Shown here in pieces: positions 33,276 to 45,400 of a stretch of DNA of 64,000 nt. The stretch is from contig JASJPK010000048.1 in NCBI GenBank assembly GCA_031426735.1, forward strand, positions 62,001 to 126,000, in the 5' to 3' direction. Each line of letters opens with the position of its first letter. Within the stretch, counting starts at the first letter, position 1. A model generated the notes under the pieces. It was not told the DNA's origin. It saw nothing but the letters and a program-made list of their open reading frames with translations, and did no database searches. The DNA comes from PFJX01 sp031426735. GTDB taxonomy: Bacteria; Pseudomonadota; Gammaproteobacteria; Burkholderiales; Thiobacillaceae. The position numbers were made by a program, and so were the translations under genes.

Positions 33276-34610
33276 TTAATGCACTGCGCCCAACCTTGTG
33301 GACTGCCTTCTCATGCCGCTGAAAATCGCTGCCGCCAGATCCATGGGGAAGTCGTCCGGCAACAACTTCTCGACCTCGCCGATCACGCTTTCCGTGGCGA
33401 CGATCACTTGCTCAATCAAGCGCTCGGCCGCTACAGCCCCGAGGCCGACTTGTTGCGCCTGGGCGATCCAGTGCCTTGGCTGGATTTTGTCGATCAGGTC
33501 GTGGTTGCTGCTCCCCCGTACCGCCATGGCAAGTCTGGCCTTTTGCGGTGGAATCCGGTTTCTTCCCGTCCCGATGACGGGATGGGCGGACAGCACATCG
33601 TAGATGGGGGTGGCGCGGTAGCGGCCGCCGGGGAGCAGGGCGAGGCTGAAGTTTTTCCCATGGCCATCGGTGGCGGCCAGCAGCCAGAAAATGATCTGGG
33701 TCTTGAAGAAGGTGTCCCGGTCCTGCGCTGCATTGTCCGAGCCGAGCAGCAATTCCATGATGCGGGCAATGCCCGGGCCGCCATCCGCCTGATATTTGAG
33801 GAGTGGCGATGTTCCCGTTGCCTGGCACATGTCCTCCTGGGGCAGACGAACGATCCAGCTTCCATCGCTGGCCGGGGTGCGGTCGAAGCGTTCGACCAGC
33901 AGGGCTTTCTGTTCCTCGAAATGTGCGATTTCGCACGCTGCGATGGGGATGTCGTAAGCCGCCATGATTTTCGAACACAACCATTCGTTCTCGACCGAGG
34001 TGCGCATATCGGCCTGCATGTGGCCGACCAAACCCAGAGGTAGTTTGAAGATGTGCGTGGTGGGGGTGCTGCCATGGGGCAACAGCCATTGCTCCCCATG
34101 ACGCAACAAGGCGGTTTTCTCCTGCGCGCCGGCGATGGATAGTCTCAGGTCGGCATCGTCACCCTGCTGCCCCAAAGCGGGTGTCAATGTGACATTGCGC
34201 AGTCGTTGGGCGACTCCCGCGACATCCAGTGCCTTGCCATGGATTTCATAGACATCAGCCGGCGTTTCATCCTCGGGGAGGAGCTGTATCGCACCCACAC
34301 AGTCCCGCCCCAATTTCGCCAGCAGGCGAAAGGCATCCATGCCTCCGGTCTGATAACGCTGCGCCAGACGACGGCGGATGGCATCGTTGTCAGGCAGCAG
34401 GTTGTCGAAATAGTCGGTCACGATCTGCCCCTGGTAAGGCGCATTGCCCGGCAGGAAGGGCAGCGATAACGACAATGGGCGGGACTGTTCGTCCGCAAGC
34501 CATGCATCGAAATAGCCGAGCCGTTCGCTTTGCCGGGTGGTTTCCCAGTAGCCGACCGGAAGGCCGTTCATCCAGATATGCAGCCTTTGTGTCTGTGCGC
34601 GGCGTCCCAT
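33276..34610 (-). CDS. hipA: HipA-type serine/threonine kinase toxin
   Basis: A 444-residue HipA-family toxin. The N-terminal subdomain contains DYFDNLLPDN; SIAGAQEKTALL is the ATP-binding (P-loop-like) segment; LLAATDGHGKNFSL contains the catalytic Asp and Asn, and PIYDVLSAHPV the metal-binding Asp. HipA phosphorylates GltX or another tRNA synthetase and causes growth arrest or persistence. The start is 2 bp after the hipB stop, so it is translated from the same message. All motifs appear intact. Confidence 0.95.
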   Translation of the reverse strand: MGRRAQTQRLHIWMNGLPVGYWETTRQSERLGYFDAWLADEQSRPLSLSLPFLPGNAPYQGQIVTDYFDNLLPDNDAIRRRLAQRYQTGGMDAFRLLAKLGRDCVGAIQLLPEDETPADVYEIHGKALDVAGVAQRLRNVTLTPALGQQGDDADLRLSIAGAQEKTALLRHGEQWLLPHGSTPTTHIFKLPLGLVGHMQADMRTSVENEWLCSKIMAAYDIPIAACEIAHFEEQKALLVERFDRTPASDGSWIVRLPQEDMCQATGTSPLLKYQADGGPGIARIMELLLGSDNAAQDRDTFFKTQIIFWLLAATDGHGKNFSLALLPGGRYRATPIYDVLSAHPVIGTGRNRIPPQKARLAMAVRGSSNHDLIDKIQPRHWIAQAQQVGLGAVAAERLIEQVIVATESVIGEVEKLLPDDFPMDLAAAIFSGMRRQSTRLGAVH

Positions 34611-34612
34611 GC

Positions 34613-34954
34613 TTACCAGCTTTCCTTTTTTCTGGTCGGGCCAGAGGGCTTCTCTGCCTTTGTTTTCCTGACCGGCGTGTTGCCAGTGAGCTTGCCGATG
34701 GTCTGGCTGGCGGGTGCATTCACCTCGCTGTCGGCAGACGCGATCTGATCCAGCGAAATGTCGACATCCAGCAGACGCAGCACCAGGAAAAGCCGCTCCA
34801 GCGTCGCGGTCGCAGGATTGGCTTCAAAGTAGGCATAACTTTGCTGGGTGATGCCCAGTTTCTCTGCCATGGCCGCCTGGGTCAGCCCTTTCTCCTTGCG
34901 AAAGCCCTTGAGGACCAGAGGGAGTTGGCTGAGCGTCTTGATGGGGTAGATCAC
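34613..34954 (-). CDS. hipB: HipB-type antitoxin, XRE family
   Basis: A 113-residue antitoxin and autorepressor. Residues about 10-70 form a Xre/Cro helix-turn-helix (FRKEKGLTQAAMAEKLGITQQSY). The C-terminal 40 residues are Lys/Pro/Ser-rich and probably disordered, longer than in E. coli HipB (88 aa). It is upstream of hipA, with operators in 34998-35069. Confidence 0.93.
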   Translation of the reverse strand: MIYPIKTLSQLPLVLKGFRKEKGLTQAAMAEKLGITQQSYAYFEANPATATLERLFLVLRLLDVDISLDQIASADSEVNAPASQTIGKLTGNTPVRKTKAEKPSGPTRKKESW

Positions 34955-34997
34955 TTTTGCCTCCGTGCGCGAGCCTTGCGGAAATACAGGCCTCGGG

Positions 34998-35069
34998 CTG
35001 TAAATTTATTTAACAGTCCTGTATTTGTATCTTATGTTTACAGAACGTATTTTGTAAATTTAATTTACA
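34998..35069 (-). promoter_or_regulatory. HipB operator pair
   Basis: Two related AT-rich palindromes 5' of hipB: CTGTAAATTTATTTAACAG at 34998-35016 (imperfect) and TGTAAATT-T-AATTTACA at 35053-35069 (perfect). Centre-to-centre distance is about 54 bp, about five helical turns. The region also contains further TACAG/CTGTA half-sites (at about 34985, 35008 and 35040). Confidence 0.7.
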
Positions 35070-35277
35070 GGCTTGAGTCTGTATTTAATCCGCTGAAACG
35101 CGGCCTCGTGCCTTCCTCCGGATGATGTCGGAAGGTGCCGGCAAAAAAACGCCAGCTTTCCCAATTTACGCACTCATCATCGGCAGGGCGCGCAGCGAGC
35201 GTAGCCCGGATGGAGCAACGCGGAATCCGGCGCCCTGATGAAGCTTCTGTCGCATCCTACGACCCGTAACGGGGTCG
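35070..35277. other. Intergenic region between hipB operators and the diguanylate cyclase gene
   Basis: No gene. It contains a short copy of the common genomic repeat GTAGCCCGGATGGAG...GCGGAATCCGG at about 35200-35232, and an imperfect hairpin ACGACCC-GTAACG-GGGTCGT at 35259-35278 touching the cyclase stop codon; the hairpin has no T tract. Confidence 0.5.
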
Positions 35278-37053
35278 TCAGCCCCTGGCGCGAGAAAGCC
35301 GTTCATCACTCGCCAGGCTCCCGCTGGTCACCCGGTTCCTGCCCTGTTCCTTGGATTGGTAGAGGCACTGATCGGCGGCTGCAATCAGGGCATCCAGGGT
35401 AGCGTGAGTGTCCTCTTTCTGGGCGATGCCGATGCTGACGGTCACCGAGGTTTCCCCCGTTCCGTGCGGGACGGCCATTCCGGCGATGCTGATGCGCAAC
35501 CTTTCCGCCAGCACCCTGGCTGCGGACAGGTCGGTTTCGGGCAGGAAAACAATGAATTCCTCGCCGCCCCACCGGGCCGCCACATCCCCCTGTCGGATGG
35601 ATTGTTTGAGGACTTCGGCCATCGCCTTCAGCACCACGTCGCCGTGGGCGTGGCCTAGCGTGTCGTTGATACGCTTGAACCAGTCGACGTCGAACAACAT
35701 CACTGCAGCGGGGTGTTGATGGCGGATGGCGTTGTTCCAGAGGGGACCGGTCCTGTGGTAGAAGGCGCGTCGATTGTTCAATCCCGTCAGCGGGTCCTGC
35801 TGCGCCAGTTGTTCGGCGCGCAGTTTTTCCTCCTGGCCAACGCGGAACTGGTAGCCCAGCGCCAGGGCGAGCAGGGTGGCATCCAGCAGCATGCCGATTT
35901 CCACGGCCCGGAACGTCCAGTCGTTGTGGGGAATGAAGCCCCAGGTCGAAAGCAAGGTCAGCAGGGCGCCCACCATGGCCGCCACGGCGGCGATCAGGAA
36001 ATATTGCGCCGGCTTGTGGCCGGCCCTGACCGAGACGATGCCCAGGAACAACATGATTCCGGTGAACAGGAACGCGAAGGAAAACGAGATCAGCAGCGCG
36101 GCAAACCGGCTGTCCAGCAGGATGGCGCCGGCCAGCGAGGCGACGCCTGCGCCGCAAAAGCCGAGCACGATCCTGCGGATGTGGGGGAAATCGTCGCGCA
36201 GGTTGAGAAAGCGGATGGCGAACAGCAGGCCGCTCACGCCGTAGAGGATGATCAGCACCGCGTTGGACCAGGCCTGCCAAGTCGGCGCACCCGGCCAGAG
36301 CCAGGCGTAACCATGGCCGGTATAGGCGACGTTCAGGGCGACGAACGCCATCAGGTAGAACGCGTAGAGCAGGTAGCGCTTGCTGCGCAGGCTGACGTAG
36401 AGCAGGGCGTTGTAGGCCATCAGGGCCAGCAGGAAGCCGTAGATGACGCCATAGCTGAATTCCTGGCGCGCTTCACGGGTACGCGCCGTATCCGGGCTGG
36501 CCAAGTGGATCGGCAACACCATGGGGTCGGGCGTTTCGACGCGGATGAAGACATCGCTGATCCCGGGCGCATAGGCCTGGTCGAACATGAAATAGCGGCT
36601 CGTCACCGGCCGTCGAGCGAACTCCAGGTGGTCGCCGGCGCGATACGGCGCGACGCTGCGGCCGCCATGCCGGAAATACACCTCGATATGGTCGAGCCAG
36701 GCCGTTTCCAGGGACAGTCTGCGGACCTGTGGCTGCGCCGTGGGATTGTCCACGGCGAGGTGTATCCAGACCGGTTTTGCGCCGATGCCGAAATTCAGAA
36801 CCGGGCTTTTCCCCGGCGTGAATTTTCCGGCATTGAAGGCGGCAAGCGCATCCGGCAAGGCAAGTCGGTCGTTTTCCTCGCGCAGGGATCGGGTGGACAG
36901 GCCGAGGGCGCCGTCGGGCGTTCCGATCACCGACACCGGCGCGGCGGCGACCGGCGTGGCCGCGCTGACGATCCACATGGTCGTTAACAGGACCAGCAAG
37001 GCGATCAGGAAACTGTCGTGCGCGAACCTACGCGACCGTCCAGCCGTAGCCAT
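35278..37053 (-). CDS. 7TMR-DISM diguanylate cyclase
   Basis: A 591-residue membrane protein: signal/anchor (about 14-38), a periplasmic 7TMR-DISMED2 jelly-roll domain (about 50-195), seven transmembrane helices (about 200-405, starting YGVIYGFLLALMAYNALLYVS), a short coiled segment and a GGDEF domain (about 425-580) with RWGGEEFIVF, so the active-site GGEEF is intact. It should make c-di-GMP in response to a periplasmic sugar or peptide ligand. No RxxD inhibitory site is obvious immediately before GGEEF. It is 47 bp downstream of thiC on the same strand. Confidence 0.94.
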   Translation of the reverse strand: MATAGRSRRFAHDSFLIALLVLLTTMWIVSAATPVAAAPVSVIGTPDGALGLSTRSLREENDRLALPDALAAFNAGKFTPGKSPVLNFGIGAKPVWIHLAVDNPTAQPQVRRLSLETAWLDHIEVYFRHGGRSVAPYRAGDHLEFARRPVTSRYFMFDQAYAPGISDVFIRVETPDPMVLPIHLASPDTARTREARQEFSYGVIYGFLLALMAYNALLYVSLRSKRYLLYAFYLMAFVALNVAYTGHGYAWLWPGAPTWQAWSNAVLIILYGVSGLLFAIRFLNLRDDFPHIRRIVLGFCGAGVASLAGAILLDSRFAALLISFSFAFLFTGIMLFLGIVSVRAGHKPAQYFLIAAVAAMVGALLTLLSTWGFIPHNDWTFRAVEIGMLLDATLLALALGYQFRVGQEEKLRAEQLAQQDPLTGLNNRRAFYHRTGPLWNNAIRHQHPAAVMLFDVDWFKRINDTLGHAHGDVVLKAMAEVLKQSIRQGDVAARWGGEEFIVFLPETDLSAARVLAERLRISIAGMAVPHGTGETSVTVSIGIAQKEDTHATLDALIAAADQCLYQSKEQGRNRVTSGSLASDERLSRARG

Positions 37054-37099
37054 GGGGTGCGGTGTCAGGCGGACTCTGAAAATGGCATCGTTTCCGGGA

Positions 37100-39043
<1,944 letters not shown>

Positions 39044-39092
39044 GTGCGGCTCCAACAAGAAAAAACGCAGGGCGCACAAGCATGAACTTGTC

Positions 39093-39176
39093 GCTTCCCT
39101 ACGCCGGAATGACCCGGATCAGGTTCCAAGGGTGTGTTCTCAGCCCGCAAATTCGTCTGGACGGGCACCCCTAACG
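39093..39176 (-). promoter_or_regulatory. TPP riboswitch (THI element)
   Basis: Read on the minus strand: TTAGGGGTGCCC, then GGGCTGAGA, an ACCCTT turn, GAACCTGATCCGGGTCATTC and CGGCGTAGGGAA, the conserved THI-box order. It ends about 50 nt before the thiC ATG, so TPP binding likely blocks translation or causes early termination. Confidence 0.97.
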
Positions 39177-39246
39177 TGGGCCGGAAACTAGCCCAAAGCC
39201 GCCTACAAAACAACCATATCGGCGGCGCGGAAGGGGTATCGCGTCG

Positions 39247-42093
39247 TTACGACGCCGGCTGCGCCAGCTTTTGCAGCAACGCGGGCACGTGCTCGGCGAG
39301 TACCGGCCGGCTCACGAAGTAGCCCTGGATGCTGTCGCAATCGAGCTGGCGCAGGATGTAAAGCTGCGCCTCGGTTTCCACGCCTTCCGCGATCACCCAC
39401 AGCTTGAGGCTCTTCGCCAGCGCGATCACCGCTTCGGCGATGGCCTTGTCGTCCGGGTCCACGGTGATGTCGCGGACGAAGGTGCGGTCTATCTTCAGCG
39501 TGCTCACCGGGAAGCGCTTGAGGTAGCCGAGCGAGGAATAACCGGTGCCGAAATCGTCGATGGACAGCCGCACGCCCAGGCTGCGCAAGCCGGTGAGCGT
39601 GGCGATGGTTTCGCCGGTATCGCCCATCAGGATGCTCTCGGTGATTTCCAGTTCCAGCTTGGCGGCCGGGATGCCGGCCTCGCCGAGCACGCGGGCGACG
39701 GTGTCGAGCAGCCCCTTCTGGCGGAACTGCACTGCCGACAGGTTGACCGATATGGTCAGATCGTCGCGCCCGGCATCGTGCCAGGCCTTGAGCTGGTTGC
39801 AGGCGGTGCGCAAGATCCATTCGCCGATCGGGATGATCAGCCGCGTTTCCTCCGCCAGCGGAATGAACTTGTCGGGCGGAATCTGGCCCAGGACCGGGTG
39901 GCGCCAGCGCGCCAAGGCTTCCAGACCGAACACCGCGCCGGTTTTCAGGTCGAGTTGGGGCTGATATTCCAGGTACAGCTCGCCGCGTTCGATGGCTTTG
40001 CGCAGGCCGTTTTCCAGCTCCAGCCGCTCCATCGCCAGCGTGTTGATGCGCTCCGAATAGAACTGGAAGCTGTTGCGGCCCTGGTCCTTGGCCTGATACA
40101 GGGCGATGTCCGCGTTCTTCAGCAGGCTGTCCATGTCGGCCGTGTCGGTCGGGTACAGGCTGATGCCGACGCTGGCGGTGATGAAGATTTCGTGCTCGTC
40201 GACCGGGAACGGCGCCTGCATTGTCGCGATGATCTTTTCCGCCACCGCCACGGCTTCCTCGCTGCCGTGGACATTGCCCAGGACCACCGCGAATTCGTCG
40301 CCGCCCAGGCGCGAAATGGTGTCCTCTTCGCGCACGCAATGGGCGAGGCGGATCGCGGCGGCCTTGAGCAGCGCGTCGCCGACGCTGTGGCCGAGGGTGT
40401 CGTTGACCGTCTTGAAGCGGTCGAGATCGATGTACAGCAGCGCCGCCTGGGTGCCGCCGCGCCGGCTCCAGATGATCGCCCGCTCCAGCCGCTCGCGCAT
40501 CAGGCGGCGGTTGGGCAGGTCGGTGAGCGGATCGTAGAAGGCGAGGCGGCGGATGGTGGATTCGGCCAATTTGCGTTCGCTGATGTCTTCCATCATGCCG
40601 ACGAAATGGGTGATTTCGCCGCGTTCGTTCTTGACCGGCGAGATCGATTCGAGGCACCAGTACAGTTCCCCGTTTTTGCGCCGGTTCCTGAATTCGCCGC
40701 GCCATTCCGCGCCGGCCAGCAGGTTGTCCCACATTTCCCGGTAAAGCTCGCCCGCCGTTTCGCCCGAACTCAACAGGCGCGGGTTGCGGCCGATCGCTTC
40801 GGCGGCCGTATAGCCGTTGATCTCGCTGAACTTGGGATTGACGTATTCGATCCTGCCGGCGCGATCGGTCACGATCACCGCGTTGGGACTTTGCTCCACG
40901 GCGCGCGACAGCTTGCGCAGACTTTCATCGGCCTGCCGGCGCGCGGAGGCGTCCACGAACGCCACCACCGTGCCGATCACCTTGCCGTCGCGGCGCATCG
41001 GATGCGACCAGTACTCCACCGGGAAAGCGCTGCCGTCGGCGCGCCAGAAGATTTCGTCGTCGACATGCACGCCCGCCTCGGCATCGATGCCGCCGCGGGT
41101 CTTGCATTCGTGCGCGGGGTAGGCGGAACCGTCAGGATGGGTGTGATGGATCAGCGGGTGCAGGGCTCGGCCGAGCAGTTGCTCGGCGCGGTCGTAGCCC
41201 AGCAGCCGCACGCTGGCCGGATTGGCGAGCACGCAGATGCCTTCGGTGTCCACTCCGATCAAGCCTTCGGCGGTGGAATCGAGCAGCAGATGCACTTTTT
41301 CCTCGCTCTCGCGCAGGACGCGCTGTGCCTGCTCCTGTTCGCCCGAATGGCGCCGGGCGCGTAGCGAGACGAAACCGATGGAGAACATCCCCAGCAGCCA
41401 GATGCCGCCGTGGCTGAGGCCGAGATACTCGATCTCGCGCGCCTTGATCTGGTAATAGTGCCGCAGCGGCACTGACACCCCGGTCGCGCCGCGGATGCCG
41501 CCGACCGGAATCTTGGTCCAGGCATGGCACTTCACGCAGCCCGGTTCCATGATCATCGGCCGCATCACGCGCAGATACGGCACGCCGTCGATCTGCTCGA
41601 CCGTCGTCGCCTGCCTGGCGCCGCGCTCGAACGTGAGCAGGGCGTTCTTTTCCCAGGCATCCGGCCGGTTGGCCGGATTCAACACTTGCAGGCCGGTGAT
41701 GCGCGCCTTGACGCCGTACAGATCGCCGAATTCCTCCATCATCTGGCGCAGCATCATGGCCGGGTTCATCAGCGTCAGCTGCTCGCCGCTGTGGGCGGTG
41801 AGATCGCGGTTGGGGATATGCGCGAGATACGGGCTGGGCTGAACTTTTTTGCCGATCGCCGCATAGAGCCCGCCGCGGCTGGTGGCCCAGAGCCGAAAGG
41901 CGAGATCGCGGTTGATGTTGGCCCGGGCTTCCGCCATGGCGAGTTCCATCACCTTGGCGTCTTCCTGGTGAATGTTCCAGCCGAGCGACGACCCGACCGC
42001 CAGGGTCCACACCAGCGCCACCACGCCGGTGAGGCGATTGATGGTTTTCCGCTGTCCGGCGGAAAGCGCAGGCGGCGCGATTACGCTGAACAA
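39247..42093 (-). CDS. Haem-sensor (Tll0287-like/DUF3365) PAS-PAS-GGDEF-EAL protein
   Basis: A sensory c-di-GMP enzyme of about 948 residues from a TTG start at 42093 preceded by CGGGGG; the frame continues 66 codons upstream through a hairpin and non-family sequence, so the start is uncertain. An N-terminal helix (about 20-38) anchors a Tll0287-like periplasmic domain (about 40-215) with EPGCVKCHAW, a CxxCH c-type haem site. After a second helix come two PAS domains, GGDEF with RLGGDEFAVVLG (intact) and EAL with GLEALARWRHP, LEITESIL and IDDFGTGYSSLGYL (intact). It should sense redox or a gas and either make or degrade c-di-GMP. Divergent from the BTAD regulator. Confidence 0.92.
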   Translation of the reverse strand: MFSVIAPPALSAGQRKTINRLTGVVALVWTLAVGSSLGWNIHQEDAKVMELAMAEARANINRDLAFRLWATSRGGLYAAIGKKVQPSPYLAHIPNRDLTAHSGEQLTLMNPAMMLRQMMEEFGDLYGVKARITGLQVLNPANRPDAWEKNALLTFERGARQATTVEQIDGVPYLRVMRPMIMEPGCVKCHAWTKIPVGGIRGATGVSVPLRHYYQIKAREIEYLGLSHGGIWLLGMFSIGFVSLRARRHSGEQEQAQRVLRESEEKVHLLLDSTAEGLIGVDTEGICVLANPASVRLLGYDRAEQLLGRALHPLIHHTHPDGSAYPAHECKTRGGIDAEAGVHVDDEIFWRADGSAFPVEYWSHPMRRDGKVIGTVVAFVDASARRQADESLRKLSRAVEQSPNAVIVTDRAGRIEYVNPKFSEINGYTAAEAIGRNPRLLSSGETAGELYREMWDNLLAGAEWRGEFRNRRKNGELYWCLESISPVKNERGEITHFVGMMEDISERKLAESTIRRLAFYDPLTDLPNRRLMRERLERAIIWSRRGGTQAALLYIDLDRFKTVNDTLGHSVGDALLKAAAIRLAHCVREEDTISRLGGDEFAVVLGNVHGSEEAVAVAEKIIATMQAPFPVDEHEIFITASVGISLYPTDTADMDSLLKNADIALYQAKDQGRNSFQFYSERINTLAMERLELENGLRKAIERGELYLEYQPQLDLKTGAVFGLEALARWRHPVLGQIPPDKFIPLAEETRLIIPIGEWILRTACNQLKAWHDAGRDDLTISVNLSAVQFRQKGLLDTVARVLGEAGIPAAKLELEITESILMGDTGETIATLTGLRSLGVRLSIDDFGTGYSSLGYLKRFPVSTLKIDRTFVRDITVDPDDKAIAEAVIALAKSLKLWVIAEGVETEAQLYILRQLDCDSIQGYFVSRPVLAEHVPALLQKLAQPAS

Positions 42094-42252
42094 TAAACCC
42101 CCGAGTTCGATAACGTCATGAGCATCCTCCGGAAACCGACTCTCAACCAGGCGGTTCAGTGCGCAGAAGATGACGTCGGCGCGGCCAGGGCGGATGTAGA
42201 ACGGCTTGGTGCAGCAAGCCGCAATTGTGCAGGCGTGGCGGCGGATTGTCCG

Positions 42253-42281
42253 TTGGGAATCCGCCCTACGTGGATTCCCAA
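42253..42281. promoter_or_regulatory. Perfect 10-bp inverted repeat between divergent genes
   Basis: TTGGGAATCC (42253-42262) and GGATTCCCAA (42272-42281) with a 9-nt spacer. No T tract, so not an intrinsic terminator. It lies in the divergent region upstream of both the haem-sensor gene and the BTAD regulator and may be an operator. Confidence 0.4.
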
Positions 42282-42404
42282 GCCGCTCCAACAGGGCAAC
42301 GTCTCAGCCAAATCCCGATGCCGTGCGACGGGGCGTCCATGGCAAACTCGCGCGCATTGCCTCCGGCCGCCGCCGGGAGGTGCTTCCGACTGGGCGGGTC
42401 TGGC

Positions 42405-45400
42405 ATGTCTCTCGATGTACGTTTGCTCTGCGCGACCGAAGCCCGATTGGGGCTGCCGCTCAAATTTCCCTATACCAAGGTGTTCGCGCTGCTCGCCTAT
42501 CTGCTGCTGGAGACCGGTCGGCAGCGGCGGGAAATCCTGACCGATCTGCTCTGGCCGCAGCAGGACGAGGACACGGCCAGAACCAATCTGCGCAATGCCG
42601 TGCATGCGCTGCGCAAACTGCTCGGGCCGGAGCGGCTGGGCAGCGACCGGCTGCAGGTCTGGTTCATTCCACGCGTGGGCGACAGCGTCGATGCGGTGCA
42701 GCTGCAGGGCGTCGCCGCCAGCGCATTCAACAGCGCCGACGCCGAGCGCGTGTTCGAACAGGTGAGCGGTTATTCCGGCGAACTGATGCCGGGTTTCATC
42801 GTGCCGGATGCGCCCGCTTACATGGAATGGCTCGATCTGAAGCGGCTGGCGTTTCATCAGAAGCTGCTCGTGATCTGCGAACAATTGATGGATTTCTTTG
42901 GCGCCGCCGGCAACAGCGCGCGCCAGATCGAGTTGGCGCAGACGCAGACCCGCATCGATCCCTGGAACGAGTCCTTCCATCTGCGTCTGCTCCGGCTGCT
43001 CGCCGAGGCTGGCCGCATTCCCACCGCGCTGGCGCATTTCGATTTCATGCGCGGCCTGTTTCTGCGCGAACTGGATATCGCGCCGGGGCAGGAAGTGCGC
43101 GATCTGATCGGCCGCCTGAATGCTTCGGCGCATCCCCTCACGCAACTGCAGACGCGGGCGGAACCGGTGCAGGTGGTGGCGCGGCTGCGGCCGATGACGC
43201 TGCTCTTTGTCGAGATCCGCAGCCTGGCAACGCAGGACGTACACAAGCTGGCGGCACTGATGCGCGCGCGCCAGTTCGTCAGTGCCGAGGTCAGCCGCTA
43301 CGGCGCTCACGCCTGCCTGACGCCGGATGGCAGCATCCTGGCGTTTTTCGGTTACCCGAACGGCGTGCCCAATGCCTGCCAGAGCGCGTTGCGCGCGGCC
43401 TACAACATCCGCTTGCAGCAGGAAATCGACGATGTCCTGCTGCGTTTCGCACTGCATCACGGCCCCATGCTGGTGTGGCCGGCAGCGGACTGCCCCGATG
43501 CCTTGGGGGTGATGAGCGATATCGCCATGAAGCTCGCCGCCAGCGGCAGCCCCGGGGAGATCCTGGCCACCGGCGCGTTTGTCGAACGCGTCAACACGCT
43601 CGCCCTGGCGCCGCTGGAGCGGTCGCCCGAGTTCTTTCCGCAGGAGGGCCTGGAGGCCTACCGCATCGGCAACCTGGCGAACGCACCGGCGCGGCGGGAA
43701 CCGGCTCTGGTCGGACGCGAAGCGGAGCGCCGCCAGCTCGGCAAGTTGTGGCGCAGCGTGCAGCGCGGCGGCTTGCGCGCGGTCGTCCTCGGCGGTCCGC
43801 CCGGCAGCGGCAAGAGCCGCCTGGCCAAGTGGCTGCTCGGCACACTGGCGGAGCCGGGGCAGGCGGTAGTCCTGCAATGCTGGCAGAACCAGAGCGAGGC
43901 GCCGTTCTTCCCGATCGGTGAAGCCATCAAACTTCAGTGCGGCATTCATGCTGGCGATAGCCCGGAAATTCGCCAGCTGAAAATGGATCGCTGGCTGGAG
44001 CGGCGGCACCCGGATCTGGCCGAAGAACATCGCCGCATGGCCGCTTGGCTGGTCGGCCTGCCGCTGGACGACGCCGCCGCGTCGCCGGCTTCGCGCCGCC
44101 GCTGCCTGCACCAGGCCCTGCGCGCCATGCTGGCCAATCTGGCCGGCAACGGCCCGGTGCTGGTGGTGCTGGAAGATATCCATTGGGCCGACCCGTCGAC
44201 GCTGCAATTCATCGCCGATCTGCTCGCCACGGCCGCCGATCTGCCCTGGCTGTTGCTGATCACCGCGCGGGCGCCGCTCGCCGACACCTGGCAACCGCAA
44301 TTGCCGCGTCTCCGGCTCGATCCGCTCAGCGCCGCGCAGAGCCGCGAGTTGGTCAAAAGTCTGCAGCACGCGCCGCTCGACGAAAGCCATGTCGCCGACA
44401 TCGTCGCGCGCGCCGACGGCAATCCGCTGTTCATCGAATCGCTGGTGCTGGCGCAGGCCGGCACGAACCAACCGCAACAGCCGCTGGCCAGCCTGGAAGA
44501 GAGCATCCTGGCGCCCCTCGTCGGCGACGAACTGCTTTGCCGCATCGCCTGGGGTGCCGCGGCTTTGGGCGAGGAGTTCGATGCCGGCCTGCTGCGCGCC
44601 CTGTTCCCGGAGATCGGCGATGCGCGTTTCGCCGCCGCCTTGCTTGCCCTGGAGCGGCACGGCCTGGTCAAGCCGGGCGCGGGCGGACGCCGGCGTTTTC
44701 ACCATGCCCTGGTCTGCGAAACCCTCTACAACAGCCTGTCCTTCCATGAGCGGCGCCAGATGCATGGCCGCATCCAGGCGGCGACGCCGGCATTCATGCC
44801 CGCTCTGGCCGCCGAACAGCCGCACTGGCTGGCGCGCCATGCCGCGTTGGCGGGCGACCCGGCGAGCGCGGTCGACTTGTACGAACAGGCGGCGCGGCGC
44901 GATCTGAGCATGGCGGCGCACACCGAGGCGGCGCGCCATTTTTGCAGCGCGCGCGAACTGCTGGAGCGCATGCCGACATCGCCCGCCAACGACCGCCGCA
45001 TCCTGCAATTGCTGCTCGGCGAGGGCAATGCCACGGTGGCGCTACGCGGCTATGGCGCGGCCGAGACGCGGGCGCTGTTCAGCCAGGTGCTGGAACGCAG
45101 CAACCCGGATTCGGAGCGGGAAGAGATTTTTCTGGCCGAATACGGCCTCTGGCTGGGCGGCAGTTCGCACGACGGCTACCTACACGCCTTGCGCTACGTC
45201 GACAAACTGCAGCGCACCGCCGAGACGACCGGTTCCGTATTGCATCGCCTGCAGACCGCCTATGCCTACGGCAATACCTACCTCTGGCTGGGCGAACTGG
45301 ACCAGGCGCGTCGGCACCTGGATGCGGCCGTCGCGCTCTACGACACTCAGCGGCCGCCCGAACTGCTCGATCAATTTCATGAAGACACCGGCGTCACCAG

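Noticed and set aside
35259..35278. Hairpin at the end of the 7TM diguanylate cyclase gene as a terminator
   Set aside because: The stem is good but no T tract follows on the minus strand; a Rho-independent terminator is not supported.
42094..42291. N-terminal extension of the haem-sensor gene to an ATG at 42291
   Set aside because: The extra 66 residues are basic and Cys-containing without family similarity and run through the 10-bp inverted repeat; the TTG at 42093 after CGGGGG gives a sensible N terminus.
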